Shown here in pieces: positions 17,936 to 26,960 of a stretch of 32,799 bases of DNA. Source of the stretch: Bacteroidia bacterium (GTDB lineage: Bacteria; Bacteroidota; Bacteroidia; B-17B0; Aurantibacillaceae). Positions within the stretch are counted from its first letter, which is position 1. Every line of letters starts with the position of its first letter. A program made the translations under genes and the position numbers. The notes under the pieces are model-generated. The model made no database searches. It was not told the origin of the DNA and worked only from the letters and a program-made list of their open reading frames with translations. The DNA is taken from assembly GCA_018000995.1 (NCBI GenBank), contig JAGNIU010000032.1:1-32799 (forward strand), read 5' to 3'.

Positions 17936-18586
17936 TTATTTTTTTGAAGATTTATTTTGAAGATAAGCTGTATTTAAAGCATCTAATACCTGATAAGTAA
18001 TTTCCAATTTAGGATTCGCTAATAGAATAGTTGGAACCGTTGTTGTATACGCCATAATGAAATCATATTTCCCGTCGTAGTTTTCCATTAAAAAATTCTT
18101 TACATCTAATTGAAGCTGGTCATTTTTTTCCTGCATATCCATCGCCAACTTATCCATTTGAATTTGCTTGTTTTCTAACTCACGCTGTTGCCTTTCTAAA
18201 TCACGTTTCTTGTTTTCCATCTCAGCAGGTGGTAAAAGTCCGGCTTGTGCCGATTGTTGAGCTGATTCATAATCTTCCTGAAATTTCTGACTCATCGCTT
18301 GCATTTGCGATTCTAAAGCGATGCGTTTGTTTTTTAAAACTTTCACGTAATCTGAAATGAATAAATAGTTTTCATTCAAAGTATCAATATTGATATAAGC
18401 GATTTTTGCATTAGGCAAAGGGTCGTTCGCAGAATTAATTATCACAGGCTTTTTAGCTTCCTTTGTTCCATCCACATTTTCCGTTGATGTTCCGCCCATC
18501 GAACTTTTTAGCGATTGCACCTGATAAAATAAAATACCAACACAAATAGCCAGTACTGCTATTATTGCATATAAAACATTCTTCAT
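17936..18586 (-). CDS. OmpH/Skp-family periplasmic chaperone
   Basis: This 216-residue protein has an N-terminal hydrophobic segment (4-22, signal anchor or signal peptide), a linker, and then the OmpH pattern. A strand (KIAYINIDTLNENY, near 60-73) precedes long charged coiled-coil arms at about 85-170 that are rich in Gln, Glu and Lys (MENKKRDLERQQRELENKQI). A closing strand and helix follow (YDFIMAYTTTVPTILLANPKLEIT). Skp-type trimers hold unfolded outer-membrane proteins in the periplasm. It is longer than E. coli Skp because of the N-terminal linker, which is usual for Bacteroidota homologues. It lies between an HTTM-like gene (35 bp upstream) and the MazG-like gene (4 bp downstream). Confidence 0.88.
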   Translation of the reverse strand: MKNVLYAIIAVLAICVGILFYQVQSLKSSMGGTSTENVDGTKEAKKPVIINSANDPLPNAKIAYINIDTLNENYLFISDYVKVLKNKRIALESQMQAMSQKFQEDYESAQQSAQAGLLPPAEMENKKRDLERQQRELENKQIQMDKLAMDMQEKNDQLQLDVKNFLMENYDGKYDFIMAYTTTVPTILLANPKLEITYQVLDALNTAYLQNKSSKK

Positions 18587-18621
18587 AGTAATTGAAATAA
18601 TTTTGAGGCAAATATACTCAG

Positions 18622-19773
18622 CTATTGAGCTTTGTCAAATATTTTTAGCTTCTCAATATAAACAAGTTTTACATCTTGTTCGGGCGAACGACTGATAACT
18701 TTAACATATTCGTAAACATTATCAAATATGCGCTTCTCAGGATACATCGGGGTTTTCAATTCATTTAAACACCATTCTTTAGGATATAGAAAATAATTTT
18801 CCCCTTGGTAACGGACGTAATGCCTAACGTAAAACGGCAAACGGTTATAAGCCGAATCAGTCAACAAAATTTTCCCGGTGTGATTATTACCTGAATACAG
18901 AGAAAACGACAAATACGTTTCCCACTTTCCTGCCAAATTAAAAGCAGGCAATATCCAAAACAAGAGCATTACCAAATAAAAAACGGGCTGCTTAAATAAG
19001 TGGGAAATAGAGAAAAAACGCTCGTTGGTTTTGCCTGAGAATAACAACAAAGCCAAAATAATCATCATAATGTTCCAAGGCCAAACCACCGAATTGTAAT
19101 TGTTTCCAAACGGCCCCATCAACAATAAAATAATAACATGCAATAAAACCACCAATGGAATTGAAATAAAACGAATGGGCTTAATTAATAAACCAATCCC
19201 AATAAAAATTTCAACAAACGGAATAACATAACCCGTTTTATTTAGGGTAATCATTTGCCTGTCGCTCACAAAATGTTCTAATGGCTTAATAAACCAAGGA
19301 TAGGTTTCTGTTATAAACCCGGGATTAAATTTTTGTAGTCCGCTGTAAACATACACCGCACTAAAACACAATTGCAAAATAATAAAAAACGAATTGTAGG
19401 TATTAACATTGTCAATCCGCCAATTGTAAAACAATAACACCAATAAAAAACTATTGTAAATAAAAAACCAAGGTTGTAAACGGTTTTGATCTAAAAGACA
19501 AAACGCCAAATTCAAAACCAACACTAAAAAAATAAGTAAGCGGGTTTTATCGGCAACCATTAACAAGAGAAGCAAAATCACTTCTAGAACCAATAAAATA
19601 TAATCGTAAGGAGGAGAAATATACCAACCTTCAAATACAGGCGCTACAGGAAACCATCTTTGTCCGGCCCATAAATTATACGAACACAAAACAGATAGTA
19701 ACAATCCAATGCAAACCGAAATCTTAATTAATTTTAAGCGCTGAAAAATATTGAGTTGTAGTCCGGTTGGCAT
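18622..19773 (-). CDS. Multi-pass membrane protein, HTTM/DoxX-like
   Basis: This 383-residue protein has about seven to eight hydrophobic segments between residues 17 and 280 and a soluble tail at 284-383. The phrase YVYSGLQKFNPGFI (141-154) and the PWNIMM stretch near 232 resemble the HTTM (vitamin-K-dependent gamma-carboxylase-like) and DoxX superfamily. The gamma-carboxylase activity itself is not implied. Its ATG follows directly on the stop of the NlpC/P60 gene, so the two are probably translated together. The role is unknown; the tail may face the periplasm. Confidence 0.65.
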   Translation of the reverse strand: MPTGLQLNIFQRLKLIKISVCIGLLLSVLCSYNLWAGQRWFPVAPVFEGWYISPPYDYILLVLEVILLLLLMVADKTRLLIFLVLVLNLAFCLLDQNRLQPWFFIYNSFLLVLLFYNWRIDNVNTYNSFFIILQLCFSAVYVYSGLQKFNPGFITETYPWFIKPLEHFVSDRQMITLNKTGYVIPFVEIFIGIGLLIKPIRFISIPLVVLLHVIILLLMGPFGNNYNSVVWPWNIMMIILALLLFSGKTNERFFSISHLFKQPVFYLVMLLFWILPAFNLAGKWETYLSFSLYSGNNHTGKILLTDSAYNRLPFYVRHYVRYQGENYFLYPKEWCLNELKTPMYPEKRIFDNVYEYVKVISRSPEQDVKLVYIEKLKIFDKAQ

Positions 19774-20316
19774 TTAATTTAATCGGCCGTAGCAATAAAA
19801 ATATTTCTTATAGTAAGCTTCATTTAAATCGCTAATCAAAACACCTTTGCTGGTTGAGGCGTGAACGAATTTATTGTTCTTTAATATTACGCCAACGTGA
19901 CTAACTTGCTTGCTGTTGATTTTAAAGAAAACCATATCACCTTCGTCAAATTTTTTCTCACTCACTTTATCACAAGCCTTCGCCATATCATCTGCATTGC
20001 GTGGTAATTGCTTTTTGTACACTGTTAAATACAAATTAATCGTTAAGCAAGAGCAATCCGTTCCGTTTTTACTACAGCCGCCGTATTTGTAGGGGACACC
20101 ATACCACTCACTCACAAAACTGTATAATTTTTTATCCTGAATTTCCTTTTCGCTTACACCTAAAATTGAAGCAACATTTTTCAACTTAACATCAGCTGTT
20201 TTTACGGTCGGACTTTTTACCTTGGTTGTAATATCTTTGCTACTGTGACACGATACAAAAAAACCAAGCACCGTTAAGGCTCCGGCAAGAAGAATTATAT
20301 GCGCTTTTTTAGGCAT
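19774..20316 (-). CDS. NlpC/P60 family cell-wall peptidase lipoprotein
   Basis: This 180-residue protein starts with a lipoprotein signal peptide ending GFFVSC (Cys23 as lipid anchor). The NlpC/P60 fold spans about 66-180. The presumed catalytic residues are Cys88 in GTDCSC, His140 in SHVGVIL and His152 in FVHAS. The usual motif after the catalytic Cys is DCSGF or DCSGL; here it reads DCSCL, putting a second Cys where Gly is common. The family cleaves stem-peptide bonds in peptidoglycan, so this is probably an envelope-remodelling enzyme on the periplasmic face of a membrane. It begins the four-gene minus-strand group and is divergent from the E1 gene. Confidence 0.9.
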   Translation of the reverse strand: MPKKAHIILLAGALTVLGFFVSCHSSKDITTKVKSPTVKTADVKLKNVASILGVSEKEIQDKKLYSFVSEWYGVPYKYGGCSKNGTDCSCLTINLYLTVYKKQLPRNADDMAKACDKVSEKKFDEGDMVFFKINSKQVSHVGVILKNNKFVHASTSKGVLISDLNEAYYKKYFYCYGRLN

Positions 20317-20476
20317 CCCTTAAAGTTATTTCAGAATATAACGAATTTAACACTCAAAAGCCTCAGGTTGTCTACATTCCATTGTTGAAAAAGCCGTAAC
20401 TAAATGGCCCTTAATTTAAGGTTTGGGTAACATTTCGGCTCAAATATTTCATATATTTAAGCACTTGTTATTCCCC

Positions 20477-22567
20477 ATGGCAACACTAACAGATACTACA
20501 AAAGTGAAAACAAAAATCCCTACCGATTCGTTAAAAAAAGCATATAAACTCATGTGCACTGCAAAGTGTTTAACTGAGTTGTACGAAGCCAATAAAGAAG
20601 TTACAGCGAAATACGTTCACGCCACTTCACGCGGACATGAAGCTGTTCAAATAGCGCTTGGATTACAATTATTGCCTCAGGATTTTTTAAGTGCTTATTA
20701 CCGTGATGACAGCATTTTGTTAGCCATGGGATTAGAGCCTTACGAATTAATGTTGCAATTATTGGCTAAGCGTGACGACCCTTTTTCTGGAGGAAGAACG
20801 TATTACGCTCACCCAAGTTTGAGGAGAGATGATATGCCAAAGATTCCGCATCAATCGAGTGCAACGGGTATGCAAGCTATTCCAACAACAGGAATTGCAA
20901 TGGGTTTGCAGTATTTGGAGAAAAACAGAATGGTGAAAGAATACGATGGATTAAATCCTTTAGCAGTTTGTTCATTGGGTGATGCAAGTTGTACCGAAGG
21001 CGAAATTTCAGAAGCCTTTCAAATGGCAGTGCTGAAAAAATTACCAATTTTATATTTTGTACAAGATAACGAGTGGGATATTTCAGCAAACGCTAAAGAA
21101 ATCCGCGCGCAAGATATTACTGAATACGCAAAAGGTTTTAAAGGTTTAGAAACTAGAACTATCGACGGTACTGATTTTATTACCTCTTTCAATACAGTTA
21201 AAGAAGTTTTGGAAATCATCCGTAAGGAACGTCGCCCCATGTTAATTCACGCGAAAGTTCCATTGTTAAATCATCATACTTCAGGTGTGCGTAAAGAATG
21301 GTACCGCGATGATTTGGAAGAATGCGCGAAAAGAGATCCATTACCAAAATTAAGAAATCAATTATTAGTTGCCGGTGTTGAAGAACAGGAACTAAAGAAA
21401 ATATTAAGCGAAGCTCAACAATTAGTTGAAGCAGATTACGCACGTGCTTTAAAAGCCGAAGACCCTCGTCCAGAAGATTTAATGACGCACGAATTTGCTC
21501 CAACGTTAATTACAGAAGAGAAAGGTACACGCGAGCCTGTGGGTAAGGAAAAGACCGTTATGGTTGACAGCGCTTTATTCGCCATACGTGAATTAATGGC
21601 TAAACATCCGGAGTGTTTATTATACGGACAAGATGTTGGCGCACGTTTAGGAGGCGTTTTTAGAGAAGCTGCAACACTAGCGCAACAATTTGGAGATCAC
21701 AGAGTATTCAACACACCAATACAAGAAGCATTTATAGTTGGTTCAACAGTTGGGATGAGTGCCGTTGGATTAAAACCTATAGTTGAAGTTCAGTTCGCCG
21801 ATTATATTTGGCCGGGCTTGAATCAATTATTTACGGAAGTTTCCCGCTCTTGTTATTTAACCAATGGAAAATGGCCGGTGAGTATGATTTTACGAGTTCC
21901 AATTGGCGCTTATGGAAGTGGCGGTCCCTATCACTCAAGCTCTGTTGAAAGTGTACTCGCAAATATTCGTGGAATTAAAATTGCGTATCCAAGTACGGGT
22001 GCCGATTTAAAAGGATTATTAAAAGCAGCTTATTACGACCCGAATCCGGTTGTAATGTTAGAGCATAAAGGTTTATACTGGAGTAAAATTAAAGGCACAG
22101 AAGATGCAAAAACAATTGAGCCAGATGAGGATTATATAATTCCATTTGGTAAAGGTCGTTTAGTTCAGAGTGCCGATGAATCAGAAATTACAAAAGGCAA
22201 TACGCTCACCGTTATAACTTATGGTATGGGTGTGTATTGGGCAAAGAATGCCGCAAAGAAATTTGCAGGCAGAATAGAAATTGTGGATTTACGTACTATC
22301 ATGCCGTTGGATGAAGAAATGATTTTTGCTTCCGTAAAAAAACATGGTAAATGTATTGTATTAACTGAAGAGCCTGTGTTTAACGGCTTCGCGCAAGGAA
22401 TTGCATCTCGTATTTCTCAAAATTGTTTTGAAGCTTTAGATGCGCCTGTAAAAGTTGTAGGTTCCGAAAATTTACCGGCTATCCCATTAAATTCTATTTT
22501 AGAAAAAACCATGTTGCCAAACGCCGACAAAGTGGAAGCAGCCATAGCTCAACTCTTAGCTTATTAA
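20477..22567 (+). CDS. Fused 2-oxoacid dehydrogenase E1 alpha/beta subunit
   Basis: From the ATG at 20477 the protein has 696 residues (MATLTDTTKVKTKIP). A longer frame from a TTG at 20423 is possible but adds an unlikely leader. The alpha part (about 15-335) has the thiamine-diphosphate motif GDASCTEGEISEAF (168-181) ending in NEW near 198. The beta part (about 365-690) has YGQDVGARLGGVFR, FNTPIQEAFIVGSTVGMSAVG and VEVQFADYIWPGLNQLF. This is the layout of single-chain E1 enzymes of the branched-chain type, which decarboxylate 2-oxoacids and pass the acyl group to an E2 lipoyl protein. No E2 or E3 gene is present here. The true substrate (branched-chain oxoacids or pyruvate) cannot be decided from the sequence. 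The next gene starts at the very next base. Confidence 0.88.
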   Translation: MATLTDTTKVKTKIPTDSLKKAYKLMCTAKCLTELYEANKEVTAKYVHATSRGHEAVQIALGLQLLPQDFLSAYYRDDSILLAMGLEPYELMLQLLAKRDDPFSGGRTYYAHPSLRRDDMPKIPHQSSATGMQAIPTTGIAMGLQYLEKNRMVKEYDGLNPLAVCSLGDASCTEGEISEAFQMAVLKKLPILYFVQDNEWDISANAKEIRAQDITEYAKGFKGLETRTIDGTDFITSFNTVKEVLEIIRKERRPMLIHAKVPLLNHHTSGVRKEWYRDDLEECAKRDPLPKLRNQLLVAGVEEQELKKILSEAQQLVEADYARALKAEDPRPEDLMTHEFAPTLITEEKGTREPVGKEKTVMVDSALFAIRELMAKHPECLLYGQDVGARLGGVFREAATLAQQFGDHRVFNTPIQEAFIVGSTVGMSAVGLKPIVEVQFADYIWPGLNQLFTEVSRSCYLTNGKWPVSMILRVPIGAYGSGGPYHSSSVESVLANIRGIKIAYPSTGADLKGLLKAAYYDPNPVVMLEHKGLYWSKIKGTEDAKTIEPDEDYIIPFGKGRLVQSADESEITKGNTLTVITYGMGVYWAKNAAKKFAGRIEIVDLRTIMPLDEEMIFASVKKHGKCIVLTEEPVFNGFAQGIASRISQNCFEALDAPVKVVGSENLPAIPLNSILEKTMLPNADKVEAAIAQLLAY

Positions 22568-24031
22568 ATGAAGGAATGGATAAAACATACAGCGGTGATA
22601 GCATGCCTGTTGCCGCTTTTGTTTTTGAACATCAAAACCACGCACGATTGGGGCGATGATTTTGCACAATACCTCATTGAAGCAAAAAATATTCAACAAG
22701 GTTTACCATTAGGACAATCAGGCTTTGTTGAGAACCCCAGTTATATTTTAGGTCCGAATTGTTATCCTCCGGGGTTTCCTCTCATTATTGCACTCACTAC
22801 ATTCGACGTTCAAGGATTAAATGTGTTGATGTCGTTTTTTTTATTGTGCATTGGATATTTTTCTTTTCTATTATTCAACAAATGGTTTCACTTTGCGCCT
22901 GCGCTCATTTTAACTTTGGTTATTGTTTACAATCCCCTCTGTTTAAGTTTTAAGACTGAAATATTAAGTGATTTACCTTTCGTTGCCCTGCTCCTGCTCT
23001 TTTTCGTCTTGTACTTAAGTAACAATAACAAAACCTGGATGCTCATTTTATGCGGACTCGTACTAGCCTTTGCTGTAAATACGCGTTACGTAGGATGGGT
23101 GTTAGTTATTGCTGTTGTTGCAGAAACGCTTTATAAAGTGGCCGTAAAATATTTTAAACACAAGCAACATAAAATAGACTGGAATTTTATTAAACATGAA
23201 ATTTGGATTGTAGCTGCGTTTTTTGTGTTTTACGGATTGTTTTACTTACTCTTCCCGCAAGAAATTATTTATTACGATAATCCTAAAGTGCTTTCCTTCT
23301 TCGAGAGGATTTCCGTGAATGCTAATTACAATTACGCCGTTTTAAAATATTTCTTTTCGTGTTTTGATGAAGGCTTTTTAAATTATGTTGTTTCTTACGG
23401 GATTGTATTCACCGCTTTAATCGGCATACTTATTTTTATTTTCAAACCCGATCAATTAAAACCAACTATACTTTTGTTTTTCTTATTGGGATATATTGCC
23501 TCTATTCTCATTCACCAATACAGCGATACAGGTTTCCGTTTATTAATTCCGATTATTACTTTGATCTTATTTTTCGCAACCTATGCTTTGTTTATTATTC
23601 TAGCGATAATCCCATACAAACAATGGATTGTATTTTGTCTCGGACTTCTAGTTTTATTCTGCTACAAACAAAACTCAGGACATGTTTTAATGTCGGGCAA
23701 AGATGTAATTCCCGGTCCTTACTCACCTGAAGCGCAAGCAACATTTGATTTCATTAACAAAAACACCCCTGAAAAAGCAAGTATTTTATTCAGCAAACCC
23801 CGCGCATTAACGTATTTCACCAATAGAAAAACTTACGTGAATACTGAAATGGCAGCTCGTCCAGTTCTTGAAGCTGAATTACAAAAAATAAATCCGGATT
23901 ATGTTTTGGTGTGTACTGAAATTACGGATGATTCTACTAAAGTATATTTCGAACACTATCAAGCCCCCTGGCAAATCGTTTATAATAACGAGAAGTTTGT
24001 GTTGTTGAAGCATGGGGGTTCTTCTAATTAA
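22568..24031 (+). CDS. GT-C family membrane glycosyltransferase (PMT/ArnT-like)
   Basis: This 487-residue protein has about nine to ten membrane segments. After the first segment comes an acidic pair in the first outer loop (DWGDDFAQYLIEAKNI, 27-42), typical of GT39/GT83 enzymes that use a lipid-linked sugar. YPPGFPLI near 66-73 and TRYVGWVLV are further family-like signs. A soluble C-terminal domain of about 100 residues ends the protein. Such enzymes add sugars to proteins or lipid A in the periplasm; the acceptor is unknown. Its ATG directly follows the E1 stop (TAAATG), so the two are likely co-transcribed, although no metabolic link is evident. Confidence 0.75.
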   Translation: MKEWIKHTAVIACLLPLLFLNIKTTHDWGDDFAQYLIEAKNIQQGLPLGQSGFVENPSYILGPNCYPPGFPLIIALTTFDVQGLNVLMSFFLLCIGYFSFLLFNKWFHFAPALILTLVIVYNPLCLSFKTEILSDLPFVALLLLFFVLYLSNNNKTWMLILCGLVLAFAVNTRYVGWVLVIAVVAETLYKVAVKYFKHKQHKIDWNFIKHEIWIVAAFFVFYGLFYLLFPQEIIYYDNPKVLSFFERISVNANYNYAVLKYFFSCFDEGFLNYVVSYGIVFTALIGILIFIFKPDQLKPTILLFFLLGYIASILIHQYSDTGFRLLIPIITLILFFATYALFIILAIIPYKQWIVFCLGLLVLFCYKQNSGHVLMSGKDVIPGPYSPEAQATFDFINKNTPEKASILFSKPRALTYFTNRKTYVNTEMAARPVLEAELQKINPDYVLVCTEITDDSTKVYFEHYQAPWQIVYNNEKFVLLKHGGSSN

Positions 24032-24044
24032 CATTCGTAAAGGA

Positions 24045-24116
24045 GCCACTAAAGCTCTAAAACACAAAAATTTCACTAAACTTTAGTGGGATTTAGTGCT
24101 TTCGTGTTTTTGTGGC
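24045..24116. repeat. Palindromic intergenic element (REP/MITE-like)
   Basis: A 72-bp imperfect inverted repeat starts GCCACTAAAG and ends TTTTTGTGGC. Its centre is a perfect hairpin: CACTAAA, one C, TTTAGTG. Short CACTAAA/TTTAGTG words recur through both arms. Intergenic elements built of such words are, as I recall, frequent in Bacteroidota genomes. Here it could also end transcription of the glycosyltransferase gene. Confidence 0.6.
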
Positions 24117-24169
24117 AAATTATACGGGAAAATTATTACATTTAACCAATGAAAACAACAACATTAACT

Positions 24170-25567
24170 ATGGACTATAGAATAGAAAAAGACACAATGG
24201 GCGAGGTAAAAGTACCCGCTAATGTATATTGGGGTGCGCAAACAGAACGCAGCCGTAACAATTTTAAGATCGGAACGGAAGCAAGTATGCCGAAAGAAAT
24301 TATTTATGCTTTTGGGTATTTGAAAAAAGCTGCGGCTTTGGCAAATATGGAACTTGGCGTTTTATCGAAAGAGAAATGCGAATTAATCAGCAAAGCTTGC
24401 GACGAAATTATCGCACATAAATTAGATGATCAGTTTCCGTTGGTGATTTGGCAAACGGGTTCTGGTACACAAAGTAACATGAACGCGAATGAAGTAATTG
24501 CTTACCGTGCTCACGTTATGAACGGTGGAAAATTAGCTGACGAACCAAAAGTTTTGCATCCGAATGATGATGTAAATAAATCTCAATCAAGTAATGACAC
24601 CTACCCTACTGCGATGCACATTGCAGCATACAAACAAGTGGTGGAAATTACCATTCCGGGAATGGAAAAATTACGTGATGCTTTACAAAAGAAAGTAAAA
24701 CAATTTGAAAACATCATTAAAACAGGACGTACCCATTTCATGGATGCTACGCCGCTTTCGTTAGGACAAGAATTTAGCGGATACGTACAGCAAATAAACA
24801 TGAGTATCCGTGCATTGAAAAATGCTTTAGAGGCTGTAAAAGAATTAGCACTTGGCGGAACTGCAGTTGGTACAGGATTAAATACACCGAAAGGCTATGA
24901 TGTTTTAGTAGCAAAGAAAATTGCTGAATTAACCGGATTACCTTTTGTTACTGCTCCTAATAAATTTGAAGCGCTTGCTGCTCACGATGCAATGGTTGAA
25001 TTAAGCGGCGCTTTAAAACGCAGCGCTGTTGCTTTAATGAAAATCGCTAACGACATCCGTATGTTATCATCAGGACCACGTTGTGGTATTGGAGAAATTA
25101 TTATTCCTGATAACGAGCCGGGTTCTTCTATTATGCCTGGAAAAGTAAACCCAACACAACCTGAAGCATTAACTATGGTTTGTGCGCAGGTGATTGGTAA
25201 TGATGTTGCAGTAAGTGTTGGTGGTATGAGTGGACATTTTGAATTAAATGTATTTAAACCATTAATTGCTGCAAACGTTTTACAAAGCGCACGTTTAATT
25301 GGTGATGCTTGTGTAAGCTTTACCGAAAAATGTGCTGATGGCATTGAAGCAAACTTACCGGAGCTGAAAAAACATTTAGAGAACTCTTTAATGTTAGTGA
25401 CTGCATTAAACACTCATATTGGTTACGAGAAAGCCGCCAAAATCGCAAAGACCGCACACAAAGGCAACAAAACTTTACGCGAAGCCGCAATAGAATTAGG
25501 CTACGTTACCAACGAACAATTTGACCAATGGGTAAGACCTGAGGATATGATTGGAAGTCTGAAGTAA
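24170..25567 (+). CDS. fumC: Fumarate hydratase class II
   Basis: From the ATG at 24170 the protein has 465 residues and starts [16 protein letters not shown], the usual start for this family. A further ATG at 24149 would add seven residues. A -7-like box (TACATTTA, 24137-24144) lies only 4 bp before that codon, which favours 24170. The class II fumarase signature [10 protein letters not shown] is at 318-327, containing the catalytic Ser loop. The catalytic His is His189 in [19 protein letters not shown] and GSGTQSNMN line the substrate site. It makes L-malate from fumarate in the TCA cycle as a cytoplasmic tetramer. No other TCA gene is next to it. A strong bidirectional terminator follows. 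Confidence 0.95.
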   Translation: MDYRIEKDTMGEVKVPANVYWGAQTERSRNNFKIGTEASMPKEIIYAFGYLKKAAALANMELGVLSKEKCELISKACDEIIAHKLDDQFPLVIWQTGSGTQSNMNANEVIAYRAHVMNGGKLADEPKVLHPNDDVNKSQSSNDTYPTAMHIAAYKQVVEITIPGMEKLRDALQKKVKQFENIIKTGRTHFMDATPLSLGQEFSGYVQQINMSIRALKNALEAVKELALGGTAVGTGLNTPKGYDVLVAKKIAELTGLPFVTAPNKFEALAAHDAMVELSGALKRSAVALMKIANDIRMLSSGPRCGIGEIIIPDNEPGSSIMPGKVNPTQPEALTMVCAQVIGNDVAVSVGGMSGHFELNVFKPLIAANVLQSARLIGDACVSFTEKCADGIEANLPELKKHLENSLMLVTALNTHIGYEKAAKIAKTAHKGNKTLREAAIELGYVTNEQFDQWVRPEDMIGSLK

Positions 25568-25570
25568 TTG

Positions 25571-25596
25571 TCAGTTCGAGCGAAGTCGAGAACTGA
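25571..25596. repeat. REP-like palindrome with TCGAGCGAAGTCGAGA core
   Basis: 7-bp arms TCAGTTC and GAACTGA surround the 16-nt core TCGAGCGAAGTCGAGA. It lies just after the fumarase stop. A closely related core occurs inside the Kelch gene at 29534-29549. Confidence 0.6.
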
Positions 25597-25610
25597 TTGA
25601 AGCAAAAAAC

Positions 25611-25639
25611 AAAAGGAGGCTATTGCCTCCTTTTTTATT
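25611..25639. terminator. Bidirectional intrinsic terminator between fumC and the 7TM gene
   Basis: A perfect 10-bp stem (AAAAGGAGGC and GCCTCCTTTT) closes a TATT loop and is followed by a T-run on the plus strand and, by symmetry, an A/T-run on the minus strand. It serves two convergent genes; the stop of the minus gene at 25635 lies inside its T-tract. Confidence 0.9.
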
Positions 25640-26891
25640 TCTTCCTTCTGCTAAAAATACCATTAAGATATTTCTCATTAGGCATTAAAGAAGTTTGTAT
25701 GCGTTTAGCGTAGCGGATGCTGTCTAAAATATCTTTTTGTTTTTCTTCTACTAATTGTTTTTCGTGAGCTAATTCTGCGGTGCGTTCCTGTACTTTTACT
25801 TCTAATTCTTCGAGGGCTTTTTCCTGAGCTTCTGCTTTTTCGCGGGTGAGTACATTTATTTTATCTCCTAATGCAAAAGATAAAAACATGTAAAATGATA
25901 AAAACCCAAGGATATCACATCTAAATACCGATAAGCTAAATCTTAAATCCGGAAGGCCTAATCCCGGCATTAAAACAAGTGTTATGCCAATGGTTAAAAA
26001 TATACTGCCAATTACTAAAAAACGTGAGGGTTTAAAACCTTTACGCCAACTGTAAACAGCAACATGCAAAGCATAGGCATAAGCAATTATAAAGAAAGGA
26101 AAATAAATAAATTCCGATTTAGGCAGAAAAGCAACAGGCACACATATTATTGAAAGTACCACTATCAAGTAATTATTATACTTATTTAATTTCGGATGAC
26201 GTTTCTTTAAATTGATGAAACCGCGGACAAATAATAAATGAAAAATAATTACAAGTGTTGCAAAGGGAAAAACTGTCTCTTTCCGAATAGGAAAATTGTT
26301 TAACCATACAAATACTTCTCTGGCATAAAAACCAAAATGAGGTATCATAACGGCGTGCGACTGCGAAAGAAAAAATATAGATAATGAATAATACAAATAC
26401 GTAACATCACGGATAGAAAAAAACATCATAAGGTTGTACAGGAAAAACACTATTAAAATTCCCAAATATATTCCCCAGAAATAAGTGGGCGTTTGTTCTA
26501 ATTTTTTATTCCTGTCGTCAGTAAGTTTTTGTTTGAATTTAGTAATGAAAGCCGTCCACTCCGCATCAGCATGCAAACTCACTAAATCAGGATCTTTTTC
26601 TGTTAATGCAGTATCAGTCCAATTATATTTTATACAGGAGTCCAAATTACGGTAAGCATTTTGTTTAAAACCGGCGAGTGCCCAAGAACAAGCTGTGTTG
26701 TAATAAACTTCGCCAAGTTTTACATTTCCCTTTATCATGGTCAATTCAAAAATCTCAGCTGATAAACGGTATTGTTTATTAAGATAACACTCTCTACCCT
26801 TCTCTGCCAAAATCATCACATCTAAGCTTTGCGCGCTTAAATTAATTTTTCCTGCAAAAACCAGAAGGATTATGAATAAGAGTTTTTTCAT
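25635..26891 (-). CDS. 7TM-DISM-like membrane receptor without output domain
   Basis: From the ATG at 26891 (MKKLLFIILLVFAG) the protein has 418 residues. A longer frame reaching 27026 would run into rsmE and is not credible. A signal peptide is followed by a TPR-like periplasmic part (20-125). Seven membrane helices of the 7TMR-DISM type span about 137-342. A coiled coil (345-392, EELEVKVQERTAELAHEKQ) comes next. The tail ILDSIRYAKRIQTSLMPNEKYLN is the segment that in many Bacteroidota proteins leads into a SpoIIE-type phosphatase. Here the chain stops nine or so residues later (SRRKK). The protein may signal through the coiled coil with a partner or be a shortened relic. No frame remnant of a phosphatase is seen before the terminator. 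Confidence 0.75.
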   Translation of the reverse strand: MKKLLFIILLVFAGKINLSAQSLDVMILAEKGRECYLNKQYRLSAEIFELTMIKGNVKLGEVYYNTACSWALAGFKQNAYRNLDSCIKYNWTDTALTEKDPDLVSLHADAEWTAFITKFKQKLTDDRNKKLEQTPTYFWGIYLGILIVFFLYNLMMFFSIRDVTYLYYSLSIFFLSQSHAVMIPHFGFYAREVFVWLNNFPIRKETVFPFATLVIIFHLLFVRGFINLKKRHPKLNKYNNYLIVVLSIICVPVAFLPKSEFIYFPFFIIAYAYALHVAVYSWRKGFKPSRFLVIGSIFLTIGITLVLMPGLGLPDLRFSLSVFRCDILGFLSFYMFLSFALGDKINVLTREKAEAQEKALEELEVKVQERTAELAHEKQLVEEKQKDILDSIRYAKRIQTSLMPNEKYLNGIFSRRKK

Positions 26892-26947
26892 TAACAGACT
26901 ATAAATATAACTTTTTGAGTGTAATAAAAAAACTACCTTAAAATGCT

Positions 26948-26955
26948 TAAATTTG
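26948..26955 (+). promoter_or_regulatory. Candidate -7 box of rsmE
   Basis: TAAATTTG is a full match to TAnnTTTG and lies 5 bp before the ATG at 26961. No TTTG lies at the right distance upstream. If it is real, the mRNA would be nearly leaderless, and the ATG at 26943 could not be used. Confidence 0.3.
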
Positions 26956-26960
26956 TTTGG

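Noticed and set aside
20409..20421. 13-bp palindrome CCTTAA-T-TTAAGG between the NlpC and E1 genes as an operator
   Set aside because: A single short AT-rich palindrome without a clear promoter beside it is too weak to call.
20423..20476. TTG start for the E1 protein
   Set aside because: The added 18 residues do not look like an E1 start, and the ATG at 20477 gives a normal N-terminus.
24982..25413. A 143-codon minus-strand frame inside fumC
   Set aside because: It is antisense to a highly conserved fumarase region and has no family signal; length comes from codon bias of the real gene.
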